Positions 32,729 to 41,450 of a stretch of 50,589 bases of DNA are shown here, in pieces. The notes beneath the pieces were generated by a model. That model had not been told where the DNA came from, searched no databases, and was given only the letters and a program-made list of their open reading frames with translations. The position numbers were made by a program, and so were the translations under genes. The stretch lies in the NCBI GenBank assembly GCA_024196135.1, contig JAMQCK010000144.1:1-50589 (forward strand). Reading direction: 5' to 3'. The DNA comes from Pleurotus ostreatus/Saccharomyces cerevisiae fusant. Taxonomy: Eukaryota; Opisthokonta. Every line of letters starts with the position of its first letter. Position 1 is the stretch's first letter.

Positions 32729-32977
32729 ATGCTGACCGAGAGGATCCAGATGTGCTGGACGTCCTTACGAGCTTTCTCGAATTGCAAAGCGGGGTGCAAC
32801 AAGCATTCGTACTACGAGGACATACGCTGCCGAGAGCGAGATGGTCAATGGTGCCCTCGCCAGAGCGCCACTGTCCCTCATTATCCGCTGTTACCGTCAC
32901 ATGTAAAGTCTGCGAACAACCTGGACTGTCCTACGTGCTGTGGCACGAGATACCACACCAATTATCATTTCTGGTGA
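32729..32977 (+). CDS. Cys-rich mini-protein B, 82 aa
   Basis: Starts MLTERIQMCWTSLRAFSNCK, then GCNKHSYYEDIRC, RERDGQWC, VPHYPLLPSHVKSANN, LDCPTCCGTRYHTNYHFW and TGA. Identities with mini-protein A include MC-TS-R-NC-A, KH-x-(F/Y)Y-x-D, R(N/D)GQWC, YP-LPS-VKS and CP-x-C, so the two are paralogues on opposite strands. No signal peptide or membrane segment is seen. A GTGAGT donor sits in the last codons, and splicing to the TCGCAG acceptor at about 33037 would produce a TGA split by the intron after YHF, so either ending gives nearly the same protein. The family is not recognised. Alternative start at 32750 (MCWTS) would match mini-protein A. Confidence 0.55.
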   Translation: MLTERIQMCWTSLRAFSNCKAGCNKHSYYEDIRCRERDGQWCPRQSATVPHYPLLPSHVKSANNLDCPTCCGTRYHTNYHFW

Positions 32978-33899
32978 GTACAGCGTGATCTCTTTGTTCC
33001 TGCTTCATATAGAACTTACTACCGCTTCCTCGCAGATCCTTTGCCGCCAGTGATTTATTGCTCCTCAACAAGCGCGTCCTTTCCACCACGTCGTGTTGAA
33101 GTGTGCGAAGTCACAAAGAGGAAGTTTTATTATGGGTCTTATCGTCTTATCTCTTGAATGTATAGTAGATACTCCGTCCTTCGTGATTTACATTATCTCC
33201 TTGCCGCTGCCGGCGATGGTCACGGTTGATCTAGTGTCACTGGGTTTGTCACAGGTGCACACGTGCATAACACGCGCAATTTCGATCTTGCTTCCGGCCC
33301 TCACCGTGAACCCCACCCCGTGCTCGTCGACGGTAGTGAGGGCGGTCTTTCGGCTGAATTATCCCCGTGGATAGTGCCTTGCTGTGACGGAACACTTCCT
33401 GCCGATGCAGAAAGAGAGTGCGCGGGTCCTGCTTCGACGCGCCTGCCTCGAAGAAGTCCAAGTCGGTTTGCAGAGAATGCACCGTCCTTGAATGAAGAGG
33501 TACCTCCATAGCATCAGATCTTTACATGCACGGCCACTAGAACCCGAAAGGTACGCACCTTCCTCCTTGACGCAGTTCGGCAGAGTTCTGTTTTTCATTT
33601 CACGACGAGCATCTTGAATTGGTGGGCGCTGAATTTGGAGACGAGCGAGGTGCTAGAGTCCCTCACAGCGGTGTACACAGACCTGCCGTTTTACGCATGC
33701 ACTCAGCCTGGTCGTGTAGACCGCGTTCATCTGTCCAGAATTTTCGACGGTCTACATTCATGCACCGCCACGCCCCCAGGTCTGCGGCTAGCATGACCGT
33801 AATTCAGGGACATACATGCCTATATAAGCCCGCCACTACTCCCTTCGTCCCAGATATTACAAGCAACTAATTTCGAGCTCATCCTCATCGTCACCAACA
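32978..33899. other. Intergenic stretch upstream of the DPBB protein
   Basis: About 0.9 kb. The frames at 33093-33374 (+), 33263-33511 (+) and 33359-33598 (-) have no domain. The right end is the promoter of the next gene, with TATATAAG at 33821-33828. Confidence 0.45.
33821..33828 (+). promoter_or_regulatory. TATA box of the DPBB gene
   Basis: TATATAAG, 79 bp before the start codon at 33900. Confidence 0.65.
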
Positions 33900-34397
33900 A
33901 TGTTCCCCAAAGTTGCTCTCCTCGCTTCTACCCTCTTCTTCGGTGGCGCGGTCGCCTACAACGGGATTGGTACGTCTTGGATCTCAATCTCGGCGCAACA
34001 AAATCCTCACAGCATTCCAGCGTATCCCTACAACCCGGACGGCGCGACTTTTGAGTGTGGACAGGCCGTGCAGAACGACGCCAACGTCGTCTTCGTGTCC
34101 GCCGCCCGCTTCGACGCGGCACGTTGCGGCAAGGAGATCCAGGCGACCAGTGCGTACTACTCCCTTGGCCCGCTCTCAGGACTACGCCGACCCCCTGTCC
34201 CTCTGAGCTTCATCGCTAACATTTATCCAGACCCAGGCGGCCTCGGCGACACCATCTACCCGACGCTCGCGGGTGTCGTTCGATGCAGCAATTGCACGGA
34301 GAACGATATCCAGCTCACTCAGGCCCCGTACCAGGCCCTGACGAAGAGGATGCCCGACCAGCCCTACGCCACCGTTGTTTGGGGCAACTGGAACTGA
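33900..34397 (+). CDS. Secreted RlpA-like double-psi beta-barrel (DPBB) protein
   Basis: Three exons: 33900-33969, 34021-34149 and 34231-34397 (121 aa). A signal peptide, MFPKVALLASTLFFGGAVA, is followed by YNGIAYPYNPDGATFECGQA, VQNDANVVFVSAARFDAARC, GKEIQAT, a linker, AGVVRCSNCTENDIQLTQA and MPDQPYATVVWGNWN. The pattern (A-x-x-Y-NP-G..CG, VALSAxxFD..CGKxI, ..CxxCxxxDIxLSxxxFxxL) is that of small fungal expansin/barwin-like DPBB proteins. They are secreted, often induced during development or plant interaction, and most lack known enzyme activity. The catalytic Asp of expansins is in a plausible place (NDIQLT) but activity is not implied. Both junctions restore family sequence. Confidence 0.88.
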   Translation: MFPKVALLASTLFFGGAVAYNGIGTSWISISAQQNPHSIPAYPYNPDGATFECGQAVQNDANVVFVSAARFDAARCGKEIQATSAYYSLGPLSGLRRPPVPLSFIANIYPDPGGLGDTIYPTLAGVVRCSNCTENDIQLTQAPYQALTKRMPDQPYATVVWGNWN

Positions 34398-34915
34398 GGG
34401 GAGGTGCTGACAAGCGATATTGGGTGCTAACGGTCGGGTTCACTCGGGATAATTGGTCTTCGATAATTTCTGTCTAATGCTCTATTGCGAGGGTTGATGA
34501 ATCTTCTTGCTAAAAGGTCTTTGTTCCAAGGCTGGCCTCAAGCTTAATCATCATGCACCTCCCTTAATCCATCCATGCGGCTTAGCGCTGGACTGCAGTC
34601 CTGGACGATACTGGTATGCTGATTACAATCCCTTCAGATGGCTCGCGGCTCAACCCCTTCATGCTACTCATGAGCGCTCGAGCAATGAGTATGAGAACCC
34701 AAGGCAATTGAGGATCGCCCGTGGGCGCCGGTATGTACGGATCAGCTTCTTTCTTGCCCACTCACTACCAAGTTTAGCATCAGTACCCGATGTACGGAAC
34801 CCATGAGGAGATTCGGCATGTCGTCCCTCTCACACAACTTTCACACAGCACTACACGCGCTTTGTGCCCGACGCAGAATCAGATGGCAAAGTCCATCTGA
34901 CCTGGCCGTTACATA
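34398..34915. other. Intergenic stretch, no gene recognised
   Basis: 3' flank of the DPBB gene, up to the left end of the inverted-repeat element. The frame 34507-34806 (+) has no domain. Confidence 0.45.
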
Positions 34916-35285
34916 CTGTACCGGTATGTATGGAGGCAACCGACGGGGGGTGCGTTACGCTAACAACCCTCCGCACGTAGGCAACCCACCCTCCGTTAGG
35001 CGTTACGGTTGGTCAATGAGGCAACCATTAAAGGTAAATTTTGTAGCTTTTGGGGTGAAAGCGGACATGTAGCGTCAGGAAATGACACGGTCTACCGGTT
35101 ACAACACGAATAGCCTATTTTCCGAGCGAAAAAGACCGTGCGCGTAGCGCCGGAAAATATTCGAATTTCCGACCAATTTTGCGCGTTGGCAACCGACCCC
35201 TCCGTTAGGCGTTACGCTAGCTTATATAGCCAACTTTTTTGAGCCCCGTTACGCGTTACGGTTGCCTCCATACATACCGGTACAG
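34916..35285. mobile_element. MITE-like non-coding element with 27-bp perfect TIRs and TA flanks
   Basis: The left end (34916-34942) starts CTGTACCGGTATGTATGGAG and its exact reverse complement is the right end (35259-35285). TA lies directly outside each end (34914-34915 and 35286-35287), as expected for a TA target duplication of Tc1/mariner-type elements. The 370-bp interior has no ORF but carries subterminal repeats. Beyond the TA there is a further partial palindrome (CTGGCCG on both sides, 9 of 12 bases), so the true edges could be 34902 and 35299. The element ends about 105 bp before the TATA box of the S28 gene and may be part of that gene's upstream DNA. Confidence 0.8.
34990..35216. 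repeat. Subterminal direct repeats inside the MITE-like element
   Basis: CCTCCGTTAGGCGTTACG occurs exactly at 34990-35007 and 35199-35216, and GCGTTACGCTA at 34952-34962 and 35209-35219. CGTTACG-type words recur at about 35247 and 35253. Confidence 0.8.
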
Positions 35286-35390
35286 TACGTTCCGGCCAGA
35301 GATTGCATCATTTCCCCAAGTTTTCGACGAGGGCTTCGACTGATTGACCGCCTTCGAGCAGCATGGCTCCGCGCGCTTCTGATAGCCCGC

Positions 35391-35398
35391 TATATAAG
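35391..35398 (+). promoter_or_regulatory. TATA box of S28 peptidase gene 1
   Basis: TATATAAG, 51 bp before the start codon at 35449. Confidence 0.6.
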
Positions 35399-35448
35399 AC
35401 CTGAGATGCAGAACGCGGCCAGGTCCTACCCTCCCAGTGACCTGCGCC

Positions 35449-37563
35449 ATGCTCCCGCCGCTGCTATCTGCGCTGAGCTGGGCTATTATGGCCGCCGTCG
35501 TCGGGATCGCTGACGCGCGTTCCACGACTGGCGGCTTCCGGAAGGGACTTGGGTTTCGTGAGGCACAGCTTCGCAAGCTGAATACGGCGGCGAAGGGTGT
35601 ACAGGAACCTCCAGTGCGCCGGCAGTACGATGAGTTCCCTGAACAATGGTTTGAACAGCCCCTCGACCATTTCAACAATGAGACCGGCGATACCTTCCTT
35701 CAGCGCTACTGGTTCAGCAAGAGGCACTATACGCCTGGCGCTGGCGGCCCCGTCATCGTCCTCGATGGAGGCGAGACTAGCGGAGAGGTGAGTGACGGCC
35801 TCAGTACATCAACTGTGGTTTTACATAACTGACGATGTCGGAATAGGGCCGTCTACCCTTCCTCGACACTGGAATAGTCGAGATACTGACCCGTGCCACT
35901 GGCGGTGTTGGCGTCATTCTCGAGCATCGCTACTATGGTATGCCGATTTCGTCGTGCCTCGGTGACGACTTGAACTTACGCTGGCAGGCGAGACGCAGCC
36001 CGTGCAAAACCTCACGACAGACTCCCTTCGTTTCCTCGACAATGACCAAAGTGCCGCTGACAGCGCCTATTTCATGGCCAATGTAAAGTTCGACGGCATA
36101 GACGAAGATCTGACCGCGCCTGGCACGCCGTGGATTTATTATGGGGTACGTACAACCCGCGACTGGCTTTACCTGCCCTCAGATGCTTATGCCGCGCTTA
36201 GGGCTCCTACGCCGGCGCTCGCTCCGCGCACATGAGGGTGCTGTACCCAGATCTGGTCTACGGTGCGATAGCGTCCAGCGGTAAGGCCCCTTCTCGCACC
36301 TTATGCGCCCATGCTTACTCTAAACAGGCGTCACGCACGCTATCATCGAGGATTGGGAGTACATGGAGACCATCCGCAAGGCCGCGCCCGCCAACTGCTC
36401 TCTCGGCCTCGAGAACACCATCCAGACAATTGACAGCGTCCTCACGGAGGGCGGCTCGGCAGCAGACGACCTCAAGGCGCTCTTTGGGCTCGCAGGTCTC
36501 GAGCACAACGACGATTTCGGCAATGTGTTGCGCAATCCGGTATTCAACTGGCAGTCCAAGTGCTGGAACGACGAATGCGGCGACGATTCGTTCGACCAGT
36601 TCTGCGAGGCGTTGACCAAGGCGCCCAACAATAGCGCTGTTGCGGATGCAGCCTATGGGGACCCTCGTAGGTCGGTGAACGTGACCGATAGCTTGGCGGT
36701 GGACTACGTCTTGCAGAATTATGCCAACTACATCAATCAGGTCGGTCGCTTCATCAACGAAGGTGAAAGGTATCCTGACGCCTTCGCCAGACGTATGCGG
36801 CTGGATGCGCAGGCCATGTCGAGCAGGTAAGTCGTCTTCCACTGCCGAGCACTCATATCCTCACAGCCTATAGTGCTACGGCACCTACAACGACACCGAC
36901 TACCAAGGTACTGGATTAGACCAGGACTGGCGTCTCTGGCAATTCCAGGTCTGCACGCAGTGGGGCTTCTTCAACGTACGTTGGAGCACAATTCACTATT
37001 CCCTTTACTGGTCGACTCAATTTCTCTGCCACAGGTCCCCCCTCCGGACCCCAACCAGCCTCGCATCATCTCGTCCTTCATCTCGCTTGAGTCGGAGTCG
37101 AAGATCTGCAAACAGGCCTACGCGCCCGGCGAGCACTTCACTGTGCCAGCCGAGCCCAACATCACCGCCGTCAACGCACTCGGAGGCTACGATATCGCAG
37201 CTGACCGGCTCGCCATCATCGACGGGGAAGGTGAGGACTCGCATGCATCCGCCTCCCTTCGCTCGGTTGCCCATCTTCGCAGTCGACCCTTGGCGCCCCG
37301 ACACGCCTCATTCCCTGGACGCGAAGCCTCGCGACGATACGACCATCAGGCCTTTCAAGCTGATTCCAGGTATGTCTATTTATCTGCATGCCTCGCCTAC
37401 TGAGCTCACGACATGTTGTGCAGGCGCCGTACATCACTACGACGAGTACGGCCTCGCCGACATCTCGCAGGAGCCGCCCGAGATCCTGCAAATCCACGAA
37501 GAGATGATCGCCTTCGTTACGGAATGGCTGAAGGAGTGGAACCAGACCAAGAGCACGTCCTAG
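35449..37563 (+). CDS. Secreted serine peptidase, family S28 (Pro-X carboxypeptidase-like), copy 1
   Basis: At least nine exons, including 35449-35787, 35847-35937, 35988-36145 and 36202-36280. A signal peptide, MLPPLLSALSWAIMAAVVGI, is followed by QWFEQPLDHFNNETGDTFLQ and RYWFSKRHY, then VIVLDGGETSGE. The nucleophile motif GGSYAGARSAHMR is formed exactly across a splice junction. Downstream come VYGAIASSGVTHAI, WRLWQFQVCTQWGFFN, DPWRPDTPHS (Asp region) and VHHYDEYGLAD (His region), ending FVTEWLKEWNQTKSTS. All three members of the S28 Ser-Asp-His triad are therefore in place. Such enzymes cleave after proline in acidic, extracellular or vacuolar settings. The exon after AACTACATCAATCAG was placed to give a continuous frame and is less certain. 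Confidence 0.88.
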
Positions 37564-37903
37564 GCCGCTCGCTGCTTGTCTTTGTAGCGCATGGCGGATT
37601 CGGCATGTTCGACTCTCGTCCGTTATTCATTTCTTGCCCGCGTTCAGGCTGTATAGTAGAAAGGGTGTGTCGTAGGGGAATACAGTACAAGCCTTCTGGT
37701 ATCTACAGGGCGAAGTCCATGCACCCGTGCCATAGGGCGCGGGCGGATAAGTATACAGCTATATAGAGGTAAAGTACTTATCGTCATAGCAATCGTGAAG
37801 CACAATAGCGACTGTGAAGCACAGCATAACACAACATAAATCGTGAGTAGGGGATCCAACCCGAGAGCGTCAAGCTTCTGCGGATTGTCGTATAGACAGC
37901 AGG
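37564..37903. terminator. Convergent 3' region of S28 copy 1 and KRE6-type gene
   Basis: 340 bp between convergent stops. 3' ends of both genes should lie here. No ORF is supported. Confidence 0.4.
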
Positions 37904-40327
37904 TTATGTGCACCCATCGTACTTGGAGTTGCGGGGGAAGTTGTAGCCTGCCTCGGACCAGGTCGTTGCGTTGACGTTGTCATACGCGGATCCGTGACTG
38001 GGAAGGACGATCAGCTTGACGAGCTCTCAGATGTAAGGACGGACTCACTTGTCGATGTAGTCAGCCGTCGGTCGATTCGGCGGGCTGCATGTCACGCCGT
38101 CTCTCAACCCCTCGCGCTGATAGACGCGCACATAGTCAACAAGCATCTGCGCCGGGAACTGCATATGCTTGAAGTCCTGCTGCTGGAAGCTCGGTGCCAT
38201 GCCCAGATTGATGATCATGTACTGCGCCGCGCGTTAGCATACCGCACCTTGCTCACCAGCAGTCCCACTCACCATCGGCTCCTCCGAGATGAGTCGCGGA
38301 CCCATGTCTATGCTCGAGTCGCCACCGACTGTCTCCGCCGTAATCCTCCAGGTCTCCTTCCCGTCGAGGTACCAGGTTATGTATCCCTCGTCGCGGTTGT
38401 CCGGGTTGCTCCACCACTCGACGCCGTACGTCGTATACGAGCCGCTGTACCCGCTGTCTGGGATGTACGACAGCGCGGACACCGCCTGCTGCCACACGCC
38501 GCCCTTGTACGTGTTATATTCCGTGACGCTCTCGTCGTAGATCGTCGTCGCGGACGAGTCGTTGTCGAACTGGTACTCGCGGTTGAAGGGCGCGATCTGG
38601 TATGACTGCGACGCTTGCCCGCGCCAGACGTCGACGTCGACCTGCGCCTCGAGCAAGTCGATTTCGGGCACGCCGCGCCCGTAGCTGACGTCGGGCCCTG
38701 GATGGTCGCTGCCGGGGCATGTGCAGGCGGAGAGGCGTTGGCCAGGGAGGAAGCTGAGGGGACCACCGGAGTCACTGGCCGTGGAGACATCGGGCGAGCC
38801 GTTCTTGTCGGTCTGGTTTGGGAAGGTACCCGCGTCACACGAGTCGTACGTATATGGCCAGTTGCCCTCCGTCGTCGCTCCATATCCCGCGCGGCCGAGA
38901 TTCCCCATCGTCCACGCGCCAGGCCAGAATCCGGGCGTTTCGGGGCTTCCAGGCAGGCTGATGCGCATTTCAATGTACCCCGTGTTGAAGCAGACCTTGT
39001 TCCACGACTGCAGCATGCCGCTCACGAAGTTCAGGTCGTTCTTCTCCTCTTCGGTCATCGTGATCACGAGGTTGCCGTCGCGCGTGGTTATGGCCTGTGG
39101 CGCGGAGTCAATGAGCTGGCGATCGAGACGGATATAGGTGGGGAGGGAGGGTACGGACCTTGGGGTCATACCACTCGATGTCACCGGTGGGCCAGTAGTG
39201 CAAGTCTACAGCCTCCCAGTATGGGTCGTCGCCTGGGTTGAAGGTCCGGTCGTTCTGGTTGAACTCGTCGCTGAACACGAGGTTGTACTTCTTCCCATCC
39301 GAGCCGGTGCGCTCTGTAGCGTCGTCGGGCGTGTCGCCGTCAATGAGGAGCTTCATGTGAAGGTCCGGGACCTGCCCGCTGCCGTTTATACCGCCCTATG
39401 AAAGGTTGTCAGACGAGGTGCCTGCATGCAAGTGCCAACGCGCCACACACCAGGTTGTACCCGCTATAGGACACCTGGGGGTGGCCGAACTCGTAATACA
39501 TCGGGTAGCCCAGGAAAAGCATGAGCAGCCCGCAAACGAGAATAACGAGCGCGGTGAGGTTGACCCATCCGCGTCCAGAGAATAGAGTGAAGTCAAAATA
39601 GTCCCGTCGCGCATCGGGGTTATGCAACGCGTCGTCGATCTCGGGATCTTTTTCCCAAAGGTACTGGGGAACGGTGTTGGTAGTCATTGGCGCTGTAATA
39701 ACAGTCGGGGGAACTGCAGCGGCAACGGGAGGGGCGGCGGCGGCAGTAGCAGTCGTTGTTGGAGGTTTCTCTCGTAGCTGAGGTGGGGGAGCTTCCCCTG
39801 CGTAGCCGTTCGTAAAGCGCGAGCTGGTGTGTCCGTTCGCATAGCCGTTTGCGTAACCGTTGGTGTAGCCGTTCCTCCGTTGCGGCTCTGGTGGTGCGTA
39901 CTGCATCTCTCAGTCAGCATGGTGAGTTACTTCCCGTCAAATGAGCACGTACTGCATACGGGCCGTACCCTCCCCCAATCGCGCCCGTCGCTACACCTTG
40001 CGCAATGGTCCCCCTCCCGTTCGTCGCTCTGTAAGCACTGCTTGCAGACGGCGTGCGCGCATGCGTCGGTGCCCTCTCGTATTGGTGTGTATGTGATCGT
40101 GAACTCGTAGCTGGCTGTGATCGTGAGCTCGAAGGCTGCGCCCGGGAGCTAGTAGGTTGCGTTCGTGAACTAGAAGTAGGCTGTGCTCGTGAACTCGTAG
40201 TCTGTCGTGGTGGGCTCGTTGTTGGTACCGCGCCATAGTCCGGCGTCCTGCGCGATGAGCGCTCCCGTTCCCGCTCTCGTTCGCGGTCGCGGTCTCGTCG
40301 CTGGCCTGAGTGGTGGCGGGAGGACAT
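37904..40327 (-). CDS. KRE6: Beta-1,6-glucan synthesis-associated protein, KRE6/SKN1 family (GH16)
   Basis: Exons join through GTACGT, GTGTGT, GTCCGT and GTGAGT introns. The N-terminus MSSRHHSGQRRDRDRERERE is a cytosolic basic and Ser-rich tail with repeats (TSSRAQP, NGYANGY), followed by one transmembrane anchor (WVNLTALVILVCGLLMLFLG), so the protein is type II. The lumenal GH16 part contains YNLVFSDEFNQNDRTF, PGFWPGAWTMGNLGRAGYGA, the catalytic-region motif VPEIDLLEAQVD, YGVEWWSNPDNRDEGYITWY and MIINLGMAPSFQ. It ends YNFPRNSKYDGCT. Fungal Kre6/Skn1 proteins act in the ER and Golgi and are needed for beta-1,6-glucan in the cell wall. All expected blocks are in order. Start chosen at 40325-40327 since the frame continues upstream only with TTG. 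Confidence 0.92.
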
Positions 40328-40873
40328 GATGGAGGAGATCAACTCTGGAGTGACGTCCAATCAACACGCGCATGCGGCTCGGGGAACTCAAGCCAGGGCT
40401 CGATGGCTGTGCCGGCGCTTATTTCTCGGTGATGCCCGACGAGAAGTTCAACTTCAACTTGGTAGGCGAAAGTCGTCAGACCCTTCTCTGAGCGCTGCCA
40501 GGTGTGGGCCGAGGAAGTTTAGACAGTATCCTTTCCGTACATGGTCCACAGCCCTCGAACGGGCTTGTAAGCCGTTGACATGATGGCGCCCATGCTGAAA
40601 TGAAACCACACGTGTCCAACGCGCGCAGTCGAGCACCCAGACGAGGGCTATACGCACGGTTACCCTGGATTTGACCGAGGCATAAATACGATGCAGGGAG
40701 AACACGGAGGCTACTTCGGCCCTGAAACTGAAAGGAAAGAGGTGTAAGCCTTCCCTTACTCGCGATGTCCAAAAGTGTCGGAAAAAATCATAGAAAAATT
40801 CGAATTCTTGCCCAATCTTCCACTTCTCGCACGCCAATCTTCGCTCCCTTTCCTCCCTTCCGCGGGCAAAAGA
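40328..40873. other. Upstream region of the KRE6-type gene
   Basis: 546 bp between the KRE6-type start and the tRNA. The frame 40454-41011 (-) runs through the tRNA and is not a gene. Confidence 0.45.
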
Positions 40874-40963
40874 CGACACCAGCAGGATTCGAACCTGCGC
40901 CCTCAGAGAGGAAGAGATACGTTTAATTCGAATCTCTCGCGTTAACCACTCCGCCATAGTGCC
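40874..40963 (-). tRNA. trnS-CGA: tRNA-Ser (CGA), with short intron
   Basis: Reading the minus strand, the acceptor stem GGCACTA pairs with TGGTGTC (one G-U at position 2, U-G at 6). The anticodon stem AGAGA/TCTCT encloses TT-CGA-A, and about 9-10 nt of intron (ATTAAACGT...) sits after position 37, the standard place. A long variable arm (CCTC...GAGG), typical of serine tRNAs, and the T arm GCAGG TTCGAAT CCTGC follow. The discriminator is G. CGA anticodon reads UCG serine codons. Confidence 0.9.
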
Positions 40964-41450
40964 TTGGGTCTTCGTAGGTAAGCACAGCCACAGCTGCCTG
41001 CCCACGTACAACCTGCTGTACTGTCCAATCAGGTCAGTAGATCAGGACAGAAGGCGAACTCAATGTCATACAGAGCGTACCAGCAGGTGCTGTCGTCCTC
41101 AGGACAACGTCACAATGAGTGTCGACGGTGAGGGGCACGGGAGCAGAACTGAAAGATGAATGATTTACAGTCCACCTCAGTCCATGTCCTAGTGCCATGA
41201 AGCGTAGAGAGGCAATATTCTGAACTTGTGCTAAGCCTCACAAAACAGCTTGGCATGCACGGACTTCGCATGATATAGCCGGTCATGTTCACGGCGCAGG
41301 GTGTCATCATGTTGTTGCATTAGCCGCGTCCTTCAGATTGTATTGCGTGATAGTGACTACCTATACCCAGCGTCAGTCAGTCGACCCGAGAAAGACCCCG
41401 ATGCAAGAAACATGCCTACGGTCTAACCCTTGGTAGCACCTCCTTCAGCT
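40964..41450. other. Intergenic stretch between tRNA and S28 copy 2
   Basis: 487 bp. It contains the 3' flank of S28 copy 2 on its right side. No gene was recognised. Confidence 0.45.

Noticed and set aside
32686..32988. 100-aa plus frame MPQMCVGF...
   Set aside because: Same DNA as mini-protein B in another frame, and only the mini-protein frame matches its paralogue.
34990..35216. Direct repeats taken as a CRISPR-like array
   Set aside because: Only two copies 209 bp apart within an inverted-repeat element in a eukaryotic genome.
40454..41011. 185-aa minus-strand frame
   Set aside because: Reads through the tRNA-Ser gene.
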